From the NCBI GenBank assembly GCA_951213105.1, contig OX578153.1, positions 50,181,539 to 50,245,538 on the forward strand: DNA of 64,000 nt. The letters are read 5' to 3'. This DNA comes from Amaurobius ferox. Taxonomy: Eukaryota > Arthropoda > Arachnida > Araneae > Amaurobiidae. Below are positions 23,134 through 34,317 of the stretch, in pieces. The first letter of the stretch is position 1; each line of letters starts with the position of its first letter. A program made the translations under genes and the position numbers. The notes under the pieces are model-generated. The model saw only the letters and a list, made by a program, of their open reading frames with translations, was not told the origin of the DNA and searched no databases.

Positions 23134-24175
23134 TAATATATACTAATTGCCAAGTGTCCGTCTGTCTGTATGTCTGTCTGTCTGTCACGCTTTTTTTAGG
23201 CACTTCCCGAATAGATAGAGACTTGCAATTTGGTACACGGCTCGGTCGTTCGATAAAACCCCCCTGGAAAAATCGAATTTTTCGAAAACGTTCCATAGAG
23301 GGGGTGCCCCACACCAAAACGTTCGAAAAGTGAAATGACGGGAAAGTATGCTTTGCGATGAGATAGAGACTTCAAATTTGGTGTATGGGTAAATCGTTCG
23401 AAAGGAAGAAAGTGTGCAATTTCAGATTTCCAATATTTTCTACTTAAGGGGGGGGGGGGTGCAGCACACCAAAACGTTCGAAAAGTGAAATGATAGGAGA
23501 GCATGCTTTGCGATGAGGTAGAGACTTCAAATTTGGTGTATGGGTAAATCGTTCGAAAGGCAGAAAGTGTGCATTTTCAGATTTCCAATATTTTCTACTC
23601 AAGGGGGTGCCGCACACCAAAACGTTCGAAAAGTGAAATGATAGGAAAGCCTGCTTTGCGATAAGATAGGGACTTCAAATTTGGTATATAGGTAAACCGT
23701 TCGAAAGGAAGAAAGTGTGTAATTTCAGATTTCCAATATTTCCTACTTAAGGGGGTGCCGCACACTAAAATGTTCGATTTTCCGAATAAATGAGAAACGG
23801 CCCCTTTAAAATTTGATAGAGGCTCAAAATTTTATATATAGACTAATCATTTGATGAAAACACCCAAAACGAATATAATTTTTCAAAAATGTTCGTTTAA
23901 GGGTGTTCTCCAGAGGAAAACGTTCGAAATGTGAATTGATAAAAAAAAACATGTTTCGAAATAAGATACAGACTTCAAATTTGGTGTACAGGTAGATAGT
24001 TCGAAAGGAAGAGCATGTGCAATTTCAGTTTTCCGATATTTTAAACTTTTGGGGGTGCCTCAAAACTAAATGTTCGATTTGTCGAATAAATAAGAAACGC
24101 GAATTATTAAAAAATTTACATTATTCAGGGGTTGCTTAATGTGGGGCCGTTGATTTTCAACGGGTATGCGGCTAG
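23134..24175 (+). mobile_element. Array unit 6, shortest, about 1.04 kb
   Basis: It has fewer monomers than its neighbours and a run of about ten G at a monomer junction near 23449-23459. It ends in the hairpin at 24147-24163 and CTAG at 24172-24175. Confidence 0.7.
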
Positions 24176-26393
24176 TATATACTAATTGCCAAGTGTCCGT
24201 CTGTCTGTCTGTCTGTCTGTCACGCTTTTTTCAGGCACTTCCCGTATAGATAGAGACTTGCAATTTGGTACACGGCTTGGACGTTCGATAAAACCCCCTG
24301 GAAAAATCGAATTTTTCGAAAATGTTCTCTAGGGGGGGTGCTGCATACCAAAACGTTCGAAAAGTGAAATCATAGGAAAGCATGCTTTGCGATGAGATAC
24401 AGACTTCAAATTTGGTGTATGGGTAAACCGTTCGAATGGAAGAAAATGTGCAATTTCAGATTTCCAATATTGTCTAATTAAGGGGGTACCGCAGACCCAA
24501 AACGTTCGAAAAGTGAAATTATAGGAAACTAGGCTTTGCGATGAGTTAAGAACTTCAAATTTGGTGCATGAGTAAACCGTTTGAAAGGAAGAAAGTGTGC
24601 AATTCAGATTTCCAATATTTTCTACTTAAGGGGGTGCCGCACACCAAAACGTTCGAAAAGTGAAATGATAGGAAAGCATGCTTTGCGATGAGATAGAAAC
24701 TTCAAATTTAGTGTATTGATAAACCGTTCGAAAAGAAGAAAGTGTGCAATTTCAGATTTCCAATATTTTCTACTTAAGGGGGTGCCGCACTCCAAAATAT
24801 TCGATTTACCGAATAAGTGAGAAAAGGCTACTTTAAAATTTGATAGCGGCTTGAAACTTGTTATATGGGTTAATCACTTGACGAAAACACCCAAGAAGTA
24901 AATAGTTTTCCAAAAATGTTCATTTGAGGGGGTGCTCCAGAGTAAAACGTTCGAAAACTGAGTTGATAAAAAACCATGCTTCGGAATGAGATAGAGATAT
25001 CAAATTTGGTGCAAAGGTAGATAGCTTGGAAGGAAGAAAGTGTACAATTTCAGTTTAACAATATTTTCTACTTTAGGGGGTGCCGCACACCAAAATGTTC
25101 GATTTTCGGAAGAAAGGAGAAACGTCCTTTTTAAAACGTGATAGAGGCTTGATATTTGGTATATGGGTGAATCATTTGATAGAAAATACAATAAGAATGG
25201 AGTTTTTCCAAAATGTACACTTAAAGGGGTGGGTACTCCACATAAAAACATTCGAAAGGTGAAATAGTAAAAAAGCATGTTTCGCGATGACATGGCGATT
25301 TCAAATTTGGTAGATGGGTAAATGGTTGGAAAGGAAGAAAGTATGCAATTTCAGTTTTCCAAGATTTGTTATTATAGGGGATGTCGCACACTAAAATATT
25401 CGATTTGACGAACAAATGAAAAACGCCTGCTTTACAATGTGACGAGGCTGAAATTTAGTATATGGGGTAATTATTTGATAAAAAACCTAAGATTATTACT
25501 GTTTCTCAAAAATGTTCATTTAAAGGGGGTGCTACACAGAAAAACGTTCGAAAGGTGAAGTGATAGAAAAACATGTTTCGCGATAGGATAGAGACTTCAA
25601 ATTCGGTGTATGAGTAAATTGTTCGAAAGGAAGAAAGTGTGCAATTTCAGATTTCCCATATTTTCTACTTAAGGGAGTGCCGCACACCAAAATGTTCGAT
25701 TTACTGAATAAATGAGAAAAGGCTCCTTTAAAATTCGATAGAGGCTTGAAATTTGATATATGAACTGATCATTTGACGAAAACACCCTAGACGAATATAG
25801 TTTTTCAAAAATGTTCGTTTAAGGGGGTGTTCCAGAGTAAAACGTGCGAAAAGTGAATTGATAAAAACCATGCTTCGGAATAAGATAGAGATATTAAATT
25901 TGGTGTTGTTAAGGTTTTGGTATTTTTGTTTGGAAAGAAGAAAGTGTGAAATTTCAGATTTCCAATATTTGCTACTTTAAGGGGTGCACAAACTAATATG
26001 CTCGATTTTCAGTGAAAATGAGGCACGTTTCCTTTTAAATGTGATAGAGGCTTGATATTTGGTATATGGGCCAATCATTTGATAAAAAACCCAAGATAGA
26101 GTATTTCAAAAATGTTCATTTATGGGTGTGCTTCACAGAAAAATGTTCCAAAGGAGAAATAATAAAATAGGGGTGCCTCTGGATGAGATAGACTTTAATG
26201 TCGTGTACGAGAAGATAATTCGAAAGGATTAAATGCGCAAATTAATTTTCCCAATATCTTCTTTTTTAGGGGGTTCTGCACACCAAAATATTGCATTTGT
26301 CGAATAAATGTGAAACGAGAATTTTAAAAAAATTTACATTATTCAGGGGTTGCTTATTGCAAGACCGTTGATTTTCAACGGGTATTCGGTTAG
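24176..26393 (+). mobile_element. Array unit 7, longest, about 2.22 kb
   Basis: It has a complete 5' phrase and CTGT run and many diverged monomers. The 3' hairpin (26365-26381) is intact, but the terminal tetramer reads TTAG, a one-base change from CTAG. Confidence 0.7.
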
Positions 26394-26424
26394 TATATAC
26401 TAATTGCCAAGTGTCCGTCTGTCC

Positions 26425-26459
<35 letters not shown>

Positions 26460-28368
26460 ACGCTTTTATCAGGCACTTCCCGAATAGATAGAGATTTGGA
26501 ATTTGGTACACGGCTCGGACGTTCGATAAAACCCCCTGGAAAAATCGAATTTTCCGAAAACGTTCTATAGAGGGGGTGCCCCACACCAAAACGTTCGAAA
26601 AGTGAAATGATGGGAAAGCATACTTTGCGATGAGATAGAGACTTCAAATTTGGTGTATGGGTAAATCATTCAAAAAGAAGAAAGTGTGCAATTTCAAATT
26701 TCCAATATTTTCTACCTTAGGGGGTGCCGCACACCAAAACGTTCGAAAAGTTAAATGATAAGAAAGCATGCTTTGCGATGAGATAAAGACTTCAAATTTG
26801 GTGTATGGGTAAAACTTTCGAAAGGAAGAAAGTGCGCAATTTCACATTTCCAATATTTTCTACTTAAGAGGGTGCCGCACACCAAAACTTTCGAAAAGTG
26901 AAATGATGGGAAAGCATGATTTGCGATGAGATAGAGACTTCAAATTTGGTGTATGGTTAAATCGTGCGAAAGGGAGAAAGTGTGCAATATCAGATAACTA
27001 ATATTTTCTATACTTAAGGGGGTGCCGCACACCAAAATGTTCGATGTACCGAATAAATGAGAAATCTCCTTTAAAATCTCCTTTAAATCTCCTTTAAAAT
27101 TTGATAGAGGCTTGAAATTAGGTATATGGACTAATCATTTGATGAAAACACCCAAGACGAATATGGTTATTCGAAAACGTTCGTTTAAGGGGGTTCTCTA
27201 GAGGAAAACGTTCGAAAGGTGAATTGATAAGAAAACATACGGCGGGATGAGAAAGAGATTTGAAATTTGGTGTATTGGTAGATAGTTTGGAAGGAAGAAT
27301 GTGTACAATTTCAGTTTTCAAATATTTTATACCTTAGGGGATGTTGCACACAAAAATGTTCGATTTTCGGAATGAAGTAGAAACATCTCTTTTAGAACGT
27401 GATAGAGGCTTGATATTTGGTATATGGGCGAATCATTTGGTAGAAAACCCAAGAAGAATGGAGTTTTTCAAAAATATATATTTAAGGGGTGGGTGGGTTC
27501 TCCACAGAAAAACATTCGAAGGGTGAAATGATAGAAAAAGTATACTTTGCGATGAGTAAGAGACTTCAAATTTGGTATACGCTTAGATAGTTTGAAAGTA
27601 AGAAAGTGTGCAACTTTAGTTTTCAAACATTTGCTATTGTAGGGGGTGCCGCACACTAAAATGTTCGATTTCACGAACAACTGAATAACGCCTTCTTTAG
27701 AGTACGGTAGAAGCTTGAAATTTAGTATATGGTCTAATGATTTGATAAAAAAAATATAAGATTAATATGGTTTTTCAAAAATGATCATTTAAGGGGGTGC
27801 AACACAGAAAAACGTAAAAAAGTTCGAAATATGAAGTGATAGAAAAACATGATCCACAAAAGGATAGATACATCAAATTTGGTGTACTGGTAGATTGTTT
27901 GAAAGGAAGAAAGTGTACAAATTTCATATTTCCAATATTTGCTACTTTAGGGGTATCGAGCGCCAATATGTCCGATTTTCGGAATAAATGAGATACTCTT
28001 GTTTTTAAATGTGATAGAGGCTTGATATTTGATATATGGACCAATCATCTGATAAAAAACACAACACGAACAGAGTTTTTCAAAAATATTCATTTATGGG
28101 GGTGCTCCAAAGAAAAACGTTCGGAAGGGGAGATGATAAAATAGTATGCTTCGGGATGAGATAGAGACTTTAATTTGGTGTACTGGTAGATAATTCGAAA
28201 GGACGACGTGCGCAATTTAAATTTTCCAATTTTTTCTTCCTTAGGGGGTTCTGCACACTAAAATATTCGATTTGCCGAATATATGTGAAACACGAATTAT
28301 TCAAAAATTTACATTATTCAGGGATTGCGTATTGCGAGACCGTTGATTTTCAACGGGTATTCGGCTAG
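26394..28368 (+). mobile_element. Array unit 8, about 1.98 kb
   Basis: A long (CTGT)n run lies at 26416-26459. A small local triplication of CTCCTTTAAA is seen near 27065-27100. It ends in the hairpin at 28340-28356 and CTAG at 28365-28368. Confidence 0.75.
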
Positions 28369-30163
28369 TTATATACTAATTGCCAGGAGTCCGTCTGTCC
28401 GTCTGTCTGTCTCTCTGTCTGTCTGTCTGTCACGCTTTTTTCAGGCACTTCCCGAATAGATAGAGACTTGCAATTTGGTACACGGCTCGGTCGTTCGATG
28501 AAACCGCCTGAAAAAATCGAATTTTTCGAAAACGTTCTATAGAGGGGGTGCCCAACACCAAAACGTTCGAAAAGTGAAATGATGAGAAAGCGTACTTTGC
28601 GATAAGATAGAGACTTCAAATTTGGTGTATGGGTAAATCATTCGAAAGGAAGAAAGTGTGCAATTTCAGATTACCAATATTTTCTATATTTAAGGGGGTG
28701 CCGCACACCAAATTGTTCGATAAAGCGAATTAATAAGAAACGGCTCCTTTTAAATTTGATAGATGCTTGAAATTAGGTATATGGACTAATCATTTGATGA
28801 AAACACCCAAGATGAATATAGTTTTTCAAAAACGTTCGTTTAAGGGGGGGTGCGCTATACAGGAAAACGCTCGAAAGGTGATTTGATAAGAAAACATACT
28901 GCGGAATGAGATAGAGACTTCAAATTTGGTGTATGGGTAAATCGTTCGAAAGGAAGAAAGTGTGCAATTTCAGATTCCCAATATTTTCTACTTAAGGGGG
29001 TGCCGCACACCAAAATGTTCGCAAAGTGAAATGATGGGAAAGCATGCTTTGCGATCAGATAGAGACTTCAAATTTAATGTATGGGAAAATCGTTGGAAAG
29101 GAAGAAAGTGTACAATTTCAGTTTTCCAATATTTTATACTTTAGGGGTGTTGCACACAAAAATGTTCGATTTTTGAAATGAAGTAGATATATCCTTTTTA
29201 GAACGTGATAGAGGCTTAATATTTGGCATATGGGCGAATCATTTCATAGAAAACCCAAGAAGAATGGAGTTTTTCAAAAATATATATTTCATGGTGGTGG
29301 GTACTCCACAGAAGAACATTCGAAGGGTGAAATGATAGAAAAAGTATACTTCGTGATGAGTTAGAGACTTCAAATTTGGTATACAAATAGATAGTTTGAA
29401 AGGAAGATAGTGTGCAATTTCAATTTTCAAACATTTGCTATTGTAGGGGGTGCCGCACACTAAAATTTTCGATTTCACAAACAACTGAAAAACGCATCCA
29501 TGATAGAAGCTTGAAATTTAGTATATGGGCAAATCATTTGATAAAAAAAGCCTAAGATTAATACGGTTTTTCAAAAATGATCATTTAAGGGGGTGCAGCA
29601 CAGAAAAACGTAAAAACGTTCGAAATATGACGTGATAGAAAAACATGCTCCACAATAGGATTGAGATATGAAATTTGGTGTACTGGTAGATTCTTTGAAA
29701 GGAAGAAAGTGTGTAAATATATTTCCAATATTTGCTACTTTAGGGGGTGCCGAGCGCCAATATGTTCGATTTTCGGAATAAATGAGACACTCTTGCTTTT
29801 AAATGTGATAGAGGCTTGATATTTGGTATATGAGCCAATCATCTGATAAAAAACACAACACGAACAGAGTTTTCCAAAAATGTTCATTTATGGGGGTGCT
29901 CCAAAGAAAAACGATCGAAAGGGGAGATGATAAAATATTATGCTTCGGAATGAGATAGAGATTTTAATTTGGTGTACTGGTAGGTAATTCGAAAGGACGA
30001 CGTGCGCAATTTAAATTTTCCAATATTTTCTTCTTTAGGGGGGTTCTGCACACTAAAATATTCGATTTGCCGAATAAATGTGAAACACGAATTATTCAAA
30101 AATTTACATTATTCAGAGGTTGCTTATTGCGGGACAGTTGATTTTCTACGGGTATTCGGCTAG
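28369..30163 (+). mobile_element. Array unit 9, last unit, about 1.80 kb
   Basis: The 3' terminal hairpin is damaged (CAGTTGATTTTCTACGG, 30135-30151) but CTAG at 30160-30163 remains, followed by TTAATTAG. Beyond it the monomer sequence stops abruptly and unrelated DNA begins, which fixes the element's 3' boundary. Confidence 0.75.
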
Positions 30164-31330
30164 TTAATTAGATAATCCTCTAGAACTTTGTAACTTGTTT
30201 TGCTGAGCCCAGCTTTTTTAATTCACCGCTAGACAGGCTGCAATTAGTTTTATTCGTCGTGGCATGATAGCCAGACCTAAAATGTACACTTATGTAACTT
30301 ACCATACAAAAATATTGGAAAGTTTAAGGACTCACCCAGGAATCCTGTATAACAATAATAATGCGTTTCAGCATTCTAAAAAATATGATTCGCATTTACA
30401 TAAATTATTATACGAGGGGAATTTATAGCAAAAGTCTTTTATAATAATTTTTCGAATTTTCGAAAAAAGTATTCTAAGAAATGAGTCCCTTCAAAATGTA
30501 TTAAACATACCCCTTTTGTGAAGTTTTGCATTTTATTCTTTCAAATCTGTTCAATGTATAACGTCTAAGTGAATACAAACATAAATTGCAAAAATTCTGA
30601 ATAATTGCTTGTTAAAATTTCCATTTATATCATTTTGCGTCTTTCCACTAAATAAAATTTTATTTTCCCGTATCAAAAGATATATGTGCTTGTCAACTTT
30701 TAATCTCATTAATTCAAAGTATATATTCTTTAAAGGCTTTTCAACCATTAAGTCCAATTTCAAAACTGCTTTATCCTTCCCTTTCATTCTTGTTCAACAT
30801 CTAATTTTTCTAGATATAATGAGATAGGAAATATAACGGTAGCAATACGCGTATTACAAAAGCAATTTTTAAAAATTATAATCAAGTTAATTATTCCTTT
30901 TGAGATGTAAACGAATTTCAAGTTTTATTTCGCTATTAGTGAATAATGGCTACTTACGATTTTTTTGTATGGGTACTATTGAACGTTTCGGTTAAAAATA
31001 ATTTAAATAAAAGTATTGCAAAATTAATGGGGGGGAGGCAAAGCACCAGCCCAGTTCTGTTGTAAAATAAAAAGTTACATAGAATTTCACATTATATTGT
31101 AAAGCTCTGTGATGCAATTTACACAAACCAACAAGTGACCATAAGCAGCCCATGTGGCAAAGCGAACAACTGCAGAGAGTTGTAGTTCCTGCAACTCAGC
31201 AACTAAAAGTAATAGAATATTGATGTCATTGTTTTGTATCTATGCATCGTATATAGTACATTATGATTTGATATAGAATTTATGTCTTTCAGATCGTTTT
31301 CGTGGCTGATACTTAAAAAATTGCATGTAG
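30164..31330. other. Array flank, no gene
   Basis: The part at 30550-30830 is the partner of the repeat at 8855-9130. Open frames of 72-78 residues on both strands lie over this repeat and are not supported. The rest is AT-rich with nothing recognised. Confidence 0.5.
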
Positions 31331-31466
31331 CGTTTTCTTTCTTTCTTTTGAGCCAGACCGTCCGACCTACTCGAAGCTGTAAAAGATCCAGACCACCCGA
31401 CTCATCCTAGTGTATGAGCAGCTGGTTGTCCTTCCGGCCGACAGTGGCCGGGCTACCCGAAGGTGT

Positions 31467-31842
31467 TGTTGATGTTGAGACCCAGACCGTCCAACCTACC
31501 AGAAAGGTGTAAAAAACCCAGGCCGTCCGACTCATCCAGAGGATTTGAGCAACTATTTGGATGACCGAGAAGTACCAGAACCCAGTGGGGGAGGCATCCA
31601 CAGGGACCGTACCCTCCTTCCCCTACCACCAACCTCTCGGAAGGACTTACGGACCCACATGTTTAACGTGATCGTACTCCGAATGAACACGACGGCAATT
31701 GTGGCAGCGTACAAATCAAGCTTGTAAACCACCGGGCAACCGCGCCCGAAATGTGCCAACAGCACGCGGTGTTCCCAGGTGGTCACCCACCCAAGTACTA
31801 ACCGCCCCCGATGCTGCCTGACTTCGGTGATCTAACGGTGGT
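31467..31842 (-). mobile_element. 5S-rRNA-headed SINE with 14-bp target duplication
   Basis: Minus strand, 5' to 3': a 5S-rRNA-like head (31835-31754), a linker, then a body. The body is shared with the tRNA-headed SINEs here (GAGTACGATCACGTTAAACA, TCCGAGAGGTTGGTGGTAGG, CCCTGTGGATGCCTCC). The 3' tail is GTT/AAC-rich. It is flanked by CTACCCGAAGGTGT at 31453-31466 and 31843-31856, an exact 14-bp duplication typical of LINE-mediated retroposition. It would be transcribed by RNA polymerase III from the internal 5S promoter. The head begins inside 5S, so this copy or family is 5'-truncated. Confidence 0.85.
31754..31835 (-). pseudogene. 5S rRNA-derived segment (SINE head)
   Basis: On the minus strand: GATCACCGAAGTCAGGCAGC, ATCGGGGGCGGTTAGTACTT, GGGTGGGTGACCACCTGGGA and ACACCGCGTGCTGTTGGCA. 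This follows eukaryotic 5S rRNA from about its one-third point to its 3' end, with a few substitutions. The first third of 5S is absent. It contains the internal control region (box A/IE/box C area) used by TFIIIA/TFIIIC. It is part of a SINE, not a functional rRNA gene. Confidence 0.85.
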
Positions 31843-32067
31843 CTACCCGAAGGTGTGAGGTAACTGTTTGGACGGCTGGGAAGTGCCACTCAATTTAAAC
31901 TGGACCCAGTGGGGTATGAAATCATACACTGCTTCCCCTACCACAAACCTCTCGGAAGAACTTACGAACCCGTATGTTTAACGATATCGTACTCCGCATG
32001 AACATGACGACAGTTTATGGTCGAGGCGGAACTCGAACTCGGGTCGTCTGGGTGCATTCCCTGCGCT

Positions 32068-32077
32068 CTAATGTGTT

Positions 32078-32134
<57 letters not shown>

Positions 32135-32166
32135 CTGTGTCTGTGTAACATACACACACACACACG
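32068..32166. repeat. (GT)n / (AC)n microsatellite
   Basis: A GT-rich run of about 80 bp (32071-32148), then a short AC run (32149-32165), separates an inverted pair of SINE copies. Confidence 0.9.
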
Positions 32167-32189
32167 CCTAGGCAGGAATACACACATCA

Positions 32190-32440
32190 ACGCGCGGGGA
32201 TTGCACTCGAACAACCCGAGTTCGATTCCCGCATGTTCCCAAAATGTCGTCGTATTCACGCGGGGTACGATCACGTTAAACATGTGGATCCTTTCAAGTG
32301 GTTGGAGGTATTGTAAGAAGGGAAGGGTCCCTCTGGATGCTTCGCCCACTGGGTTCCGTTCTAAATTCAGTGGCACTGCCAGATGGTCGAAACAGATAAC
32401 TTACACTTTAGGATAGGTGGGACTGTCTGGGTCGAACAAA
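32190..32440 (+). mobile_element. SINE with tRNA-like head, plus orientation
   Basis: The head carries CCCGAGTTCGATTCCCGC (B-box-like). The body carries CGCGGGGTACGATCACGTTA, GTCCCTCTGGATGC, CACTGGGTTCCG and TGGGACTGTCTGGGTCG. It faces the minus-strand SINE on the other side of the GT microsatellite. The body is diverged relative to the copy at 50.7 kb. Confidence 0.75.
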
Positions 32441-33087
32441 CGTATGGTTTAAAAAAGCAAAGATGGCTGTGTACAGGGTGTCCCAAAAATATTGAAACCC
32501 GCTTTAATTCTTTACCTGTTGGAGATAAGTGGGCAATGTAAATTGCAAAAATGTTGAAAGTAAGGTAGGAAATAAGACTACGTTAATGAAATAGTCCTCC
32601 CATTAATTTCGAAAAGTGACACTGTTTAAATCCTTATACGACCCTTTTAGACGAATTTGGCCAATTAAAAAATGTTTATTTTTAATGCAACAACATCATT
32701 AAAAAAACCGTATATCTTTATCTTTACCATCAACTGAATTATGATACAGGAAAAATCTGACTTATGCCAATTTTCCGTACCATGTAAAAAGATGTTTCAT
32801 CAGTAAAAATAGGGATCATAAACAAATTGGAAATGAAAATTGTTTAACTCAAAAATACGTTAATATGTGTCAAAACTTTTTATCATAAATGCATCTAAAT
32901 AAAGCATTACACAGACAGAGATCATATAAAGCAGTGGTACTCACTATGCGGTTGGGTATGCTATGTATTATAATCCAGTTTTATCTTTTTTGTGATATGT
33001 CACAAATTTACATTTCTAATATCATATAAGGTCCCCATTCACAATGTTCAATTTTCAATTACATATAACTCGCTCAATTTTAAAAAT

Positions 33088-34067
33088 CTGATGTCGGCAG
33101 CACATGACTTTCCTTATAAAATACAATGACTTTACTACTGTTACAGTAAAAGAAATAGATTATTTTTATAGTGTGGTTATTTATATTCTTTCCAAGATAT
33201 TAAATTTTCGTCAATGAGCCGTCATTTTCCATGTCGTCGTCATCATCAACGGGTCGTCATTGATTTAGCGCCATTCTTATCCATTTGGCGAGGTTTTCGT
33301 TAATGTAGCAACATTTGAAAAAGTCGCCAAGTTGGCGACATTTCTCCAAATTCGTCGCCAAATTCTCTCCAAGTGTTATGGACGAAGAAATAAGTTATTC
33401 TTACAGCAGATAAATGACTATTGGCGTTCCAATACAAATGTATTACGCAAAATATCTTTTTTCATGAATGGAACGAGCTAGATCCACGAGAATGATGTCA
33501 CCCAATTTATCGCTTGGTATTATATATGAAAAATGAGCATGTTTCTCAATAGGAAATATTTCATTTTTTATTTTATATGACTTTTTAATAATTTTTTTGA
33601 AAAATGTGCAATATCTTGAGAACGGCTCATGTTAGCGTTCTAAAATTTATGTCAATCGTTTTCTAATGAAAAATTACATAAAAAATGTCTATTTGCGTAA
33701 CTTTGTTAGCGGTTTTGATTTTTTGACAATTTTTTCAATATATCACTCGAAAATTTAGGAAGGTGCTGAACATCCGATTGCGTATAAAAACAATAGGCTT
33801 CCAGTGTTTATGGATTGTGATTTTTGTACCAAATTTCGTTCGAATCGGTTTATTCGTTCGTCAGTTATCGTCTCCTCAGTCTCACTGACACACACACACT
33901 CACACACATACTTTCACACACTCACACACAGACATCAATTCAAAAATGTTTGATTCGTGATCAGGGATGCTTGAAACGTGCTCTCCTGTCGAAAACTCGA
34001 ATTTGAATTTCGAATTTTCGATCCCGTCACAATACTTTCATTATACATTATGTATATAAGGAAAGTA
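33088..34067 (+). mobile_element. Family A element, long copy nested in the TIR transposon
   Basis: It runs from TCTGATGTCGGCAGCACATG ACTTTCCTTATA to TATATAAGGAAAGTA. Between lie the TTGGCGA hairpin (about 33285-33380), the CTTGAGAACGGCTCATG phrase, an (AC)n run (33888-33935) and the CTCGAATTTGAATTTC / ATCCCGTCACAATACTTTC tail. The same order is found at 44202-45095 and 53369-54287. No protein is encoded. Confidence 0.8.
33285..33380. repeat. TTGGCGA hairpin core of family A
   Basis: ATTTGGCGAGGTTTTCGTTA on the left pairs with CGCCAAATTCTCTCC-type sequence on the right. The apex is the perfect inverted repeat GTCGCCAA-G-TTGGCGAC at 33323-33339. The same hairpin is present in all four longer copies of the family in this window. 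Confidence 0.75.
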
Positions 34068-34317
34068 AAAATACAGATAAGCGGTTCTTTTAATGATCTT
34101 GTTGCATTAAAAATAAAAAAATTCTGATTTAACATTTAAGGGGGTTGTATAAAAATTTAAAAGTGTAACTTTTTGAAAATTAATGGGATGACTATTTCAT
34201 TGACGCAGTCTTATTTCCTACCTTACTTTCAACAATTTTGAAATTTACATTGCCCACTTATCTCCAACAGGTAAAGAATTAAAGCGCGTTTCAATCATTT
34301 TGGGACACCCTGTACAC

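Larger units (their letters stand above)
14470..30163 (+). mobile_element. Tandem array of Helitron-like units
   Basis: About ten head-to-tail units, all in plus orientation, fill 15.7 kb. Unit starts carry TATATACTAATTGCCAAGTG and a (CTGT)n run, then CCCGAATAGATAGAGACTTG. Unit ends carry TTACATTATTCAGGGGTTGC, the hairpin CCGTTGATTTTCAACGG, GGTATTCGG and CTAG. The interior is a series of diverged monomers of about 150 bp separated by GGGGGTGC(C/T)(G/C)CACAC. Hairpin near the 3' end, CTAG before T and no terminal inverted repeats match the Helitron (rolling-circle) pattern. No Rep or helicase is encoded, so mobility would need enzymes from elsewhere. Confidence 0.75.
31335..32060 (-). mobile_element. 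Older SINE with tRNA-like head, split by a younger SINE
   Basis: On the minus strand the head (about 32060-32020) reads GACCCGAGTTCGAGTTCCGCC, a B-box-like tRNA arm. The body follows with GAACATACGGGTTCG-like wording, TCCGAGAGGTTTGTGGTAGG and CACTGGGTCC. The copy is interrupted at 31467-31842 by the 5S-headed SINE. Its continuation lies at about 31335-31466, with CCAGACCGTCCGACC wording. Several other partial duplications make the left edge uncertain. Confidence 0.6.
32473..34317. mobile_element. TA-flanked DNA transposon with about 245-bp TIRs
   Basis: The ends are CAGGGTGTCCCAAAA (left, after GTGTA) and TTTTGGGACACCCTG (right, before TACACG), so both sides abut TA as for Tc1/mariner-type insertion. 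The inverted repeats extend to about 32725 and from about 34075. Landmarks include CCTGTTGGAGATAAGTGGGC / GCCCACTTATCTCCAACAGG and ATTTTTAATGCAACAA / TTGTTGCATTAAAAAT. No transposase is encoded. A family A element (33088-34067) sits inside. The superfamily is unproven. Confidence 0.8.

Noticed and set aside
31754..31835. Possible functional 5S rRNA gene
   Set aside because: The first third of 5S is missing and it is joined to a SINE body with target duplications.
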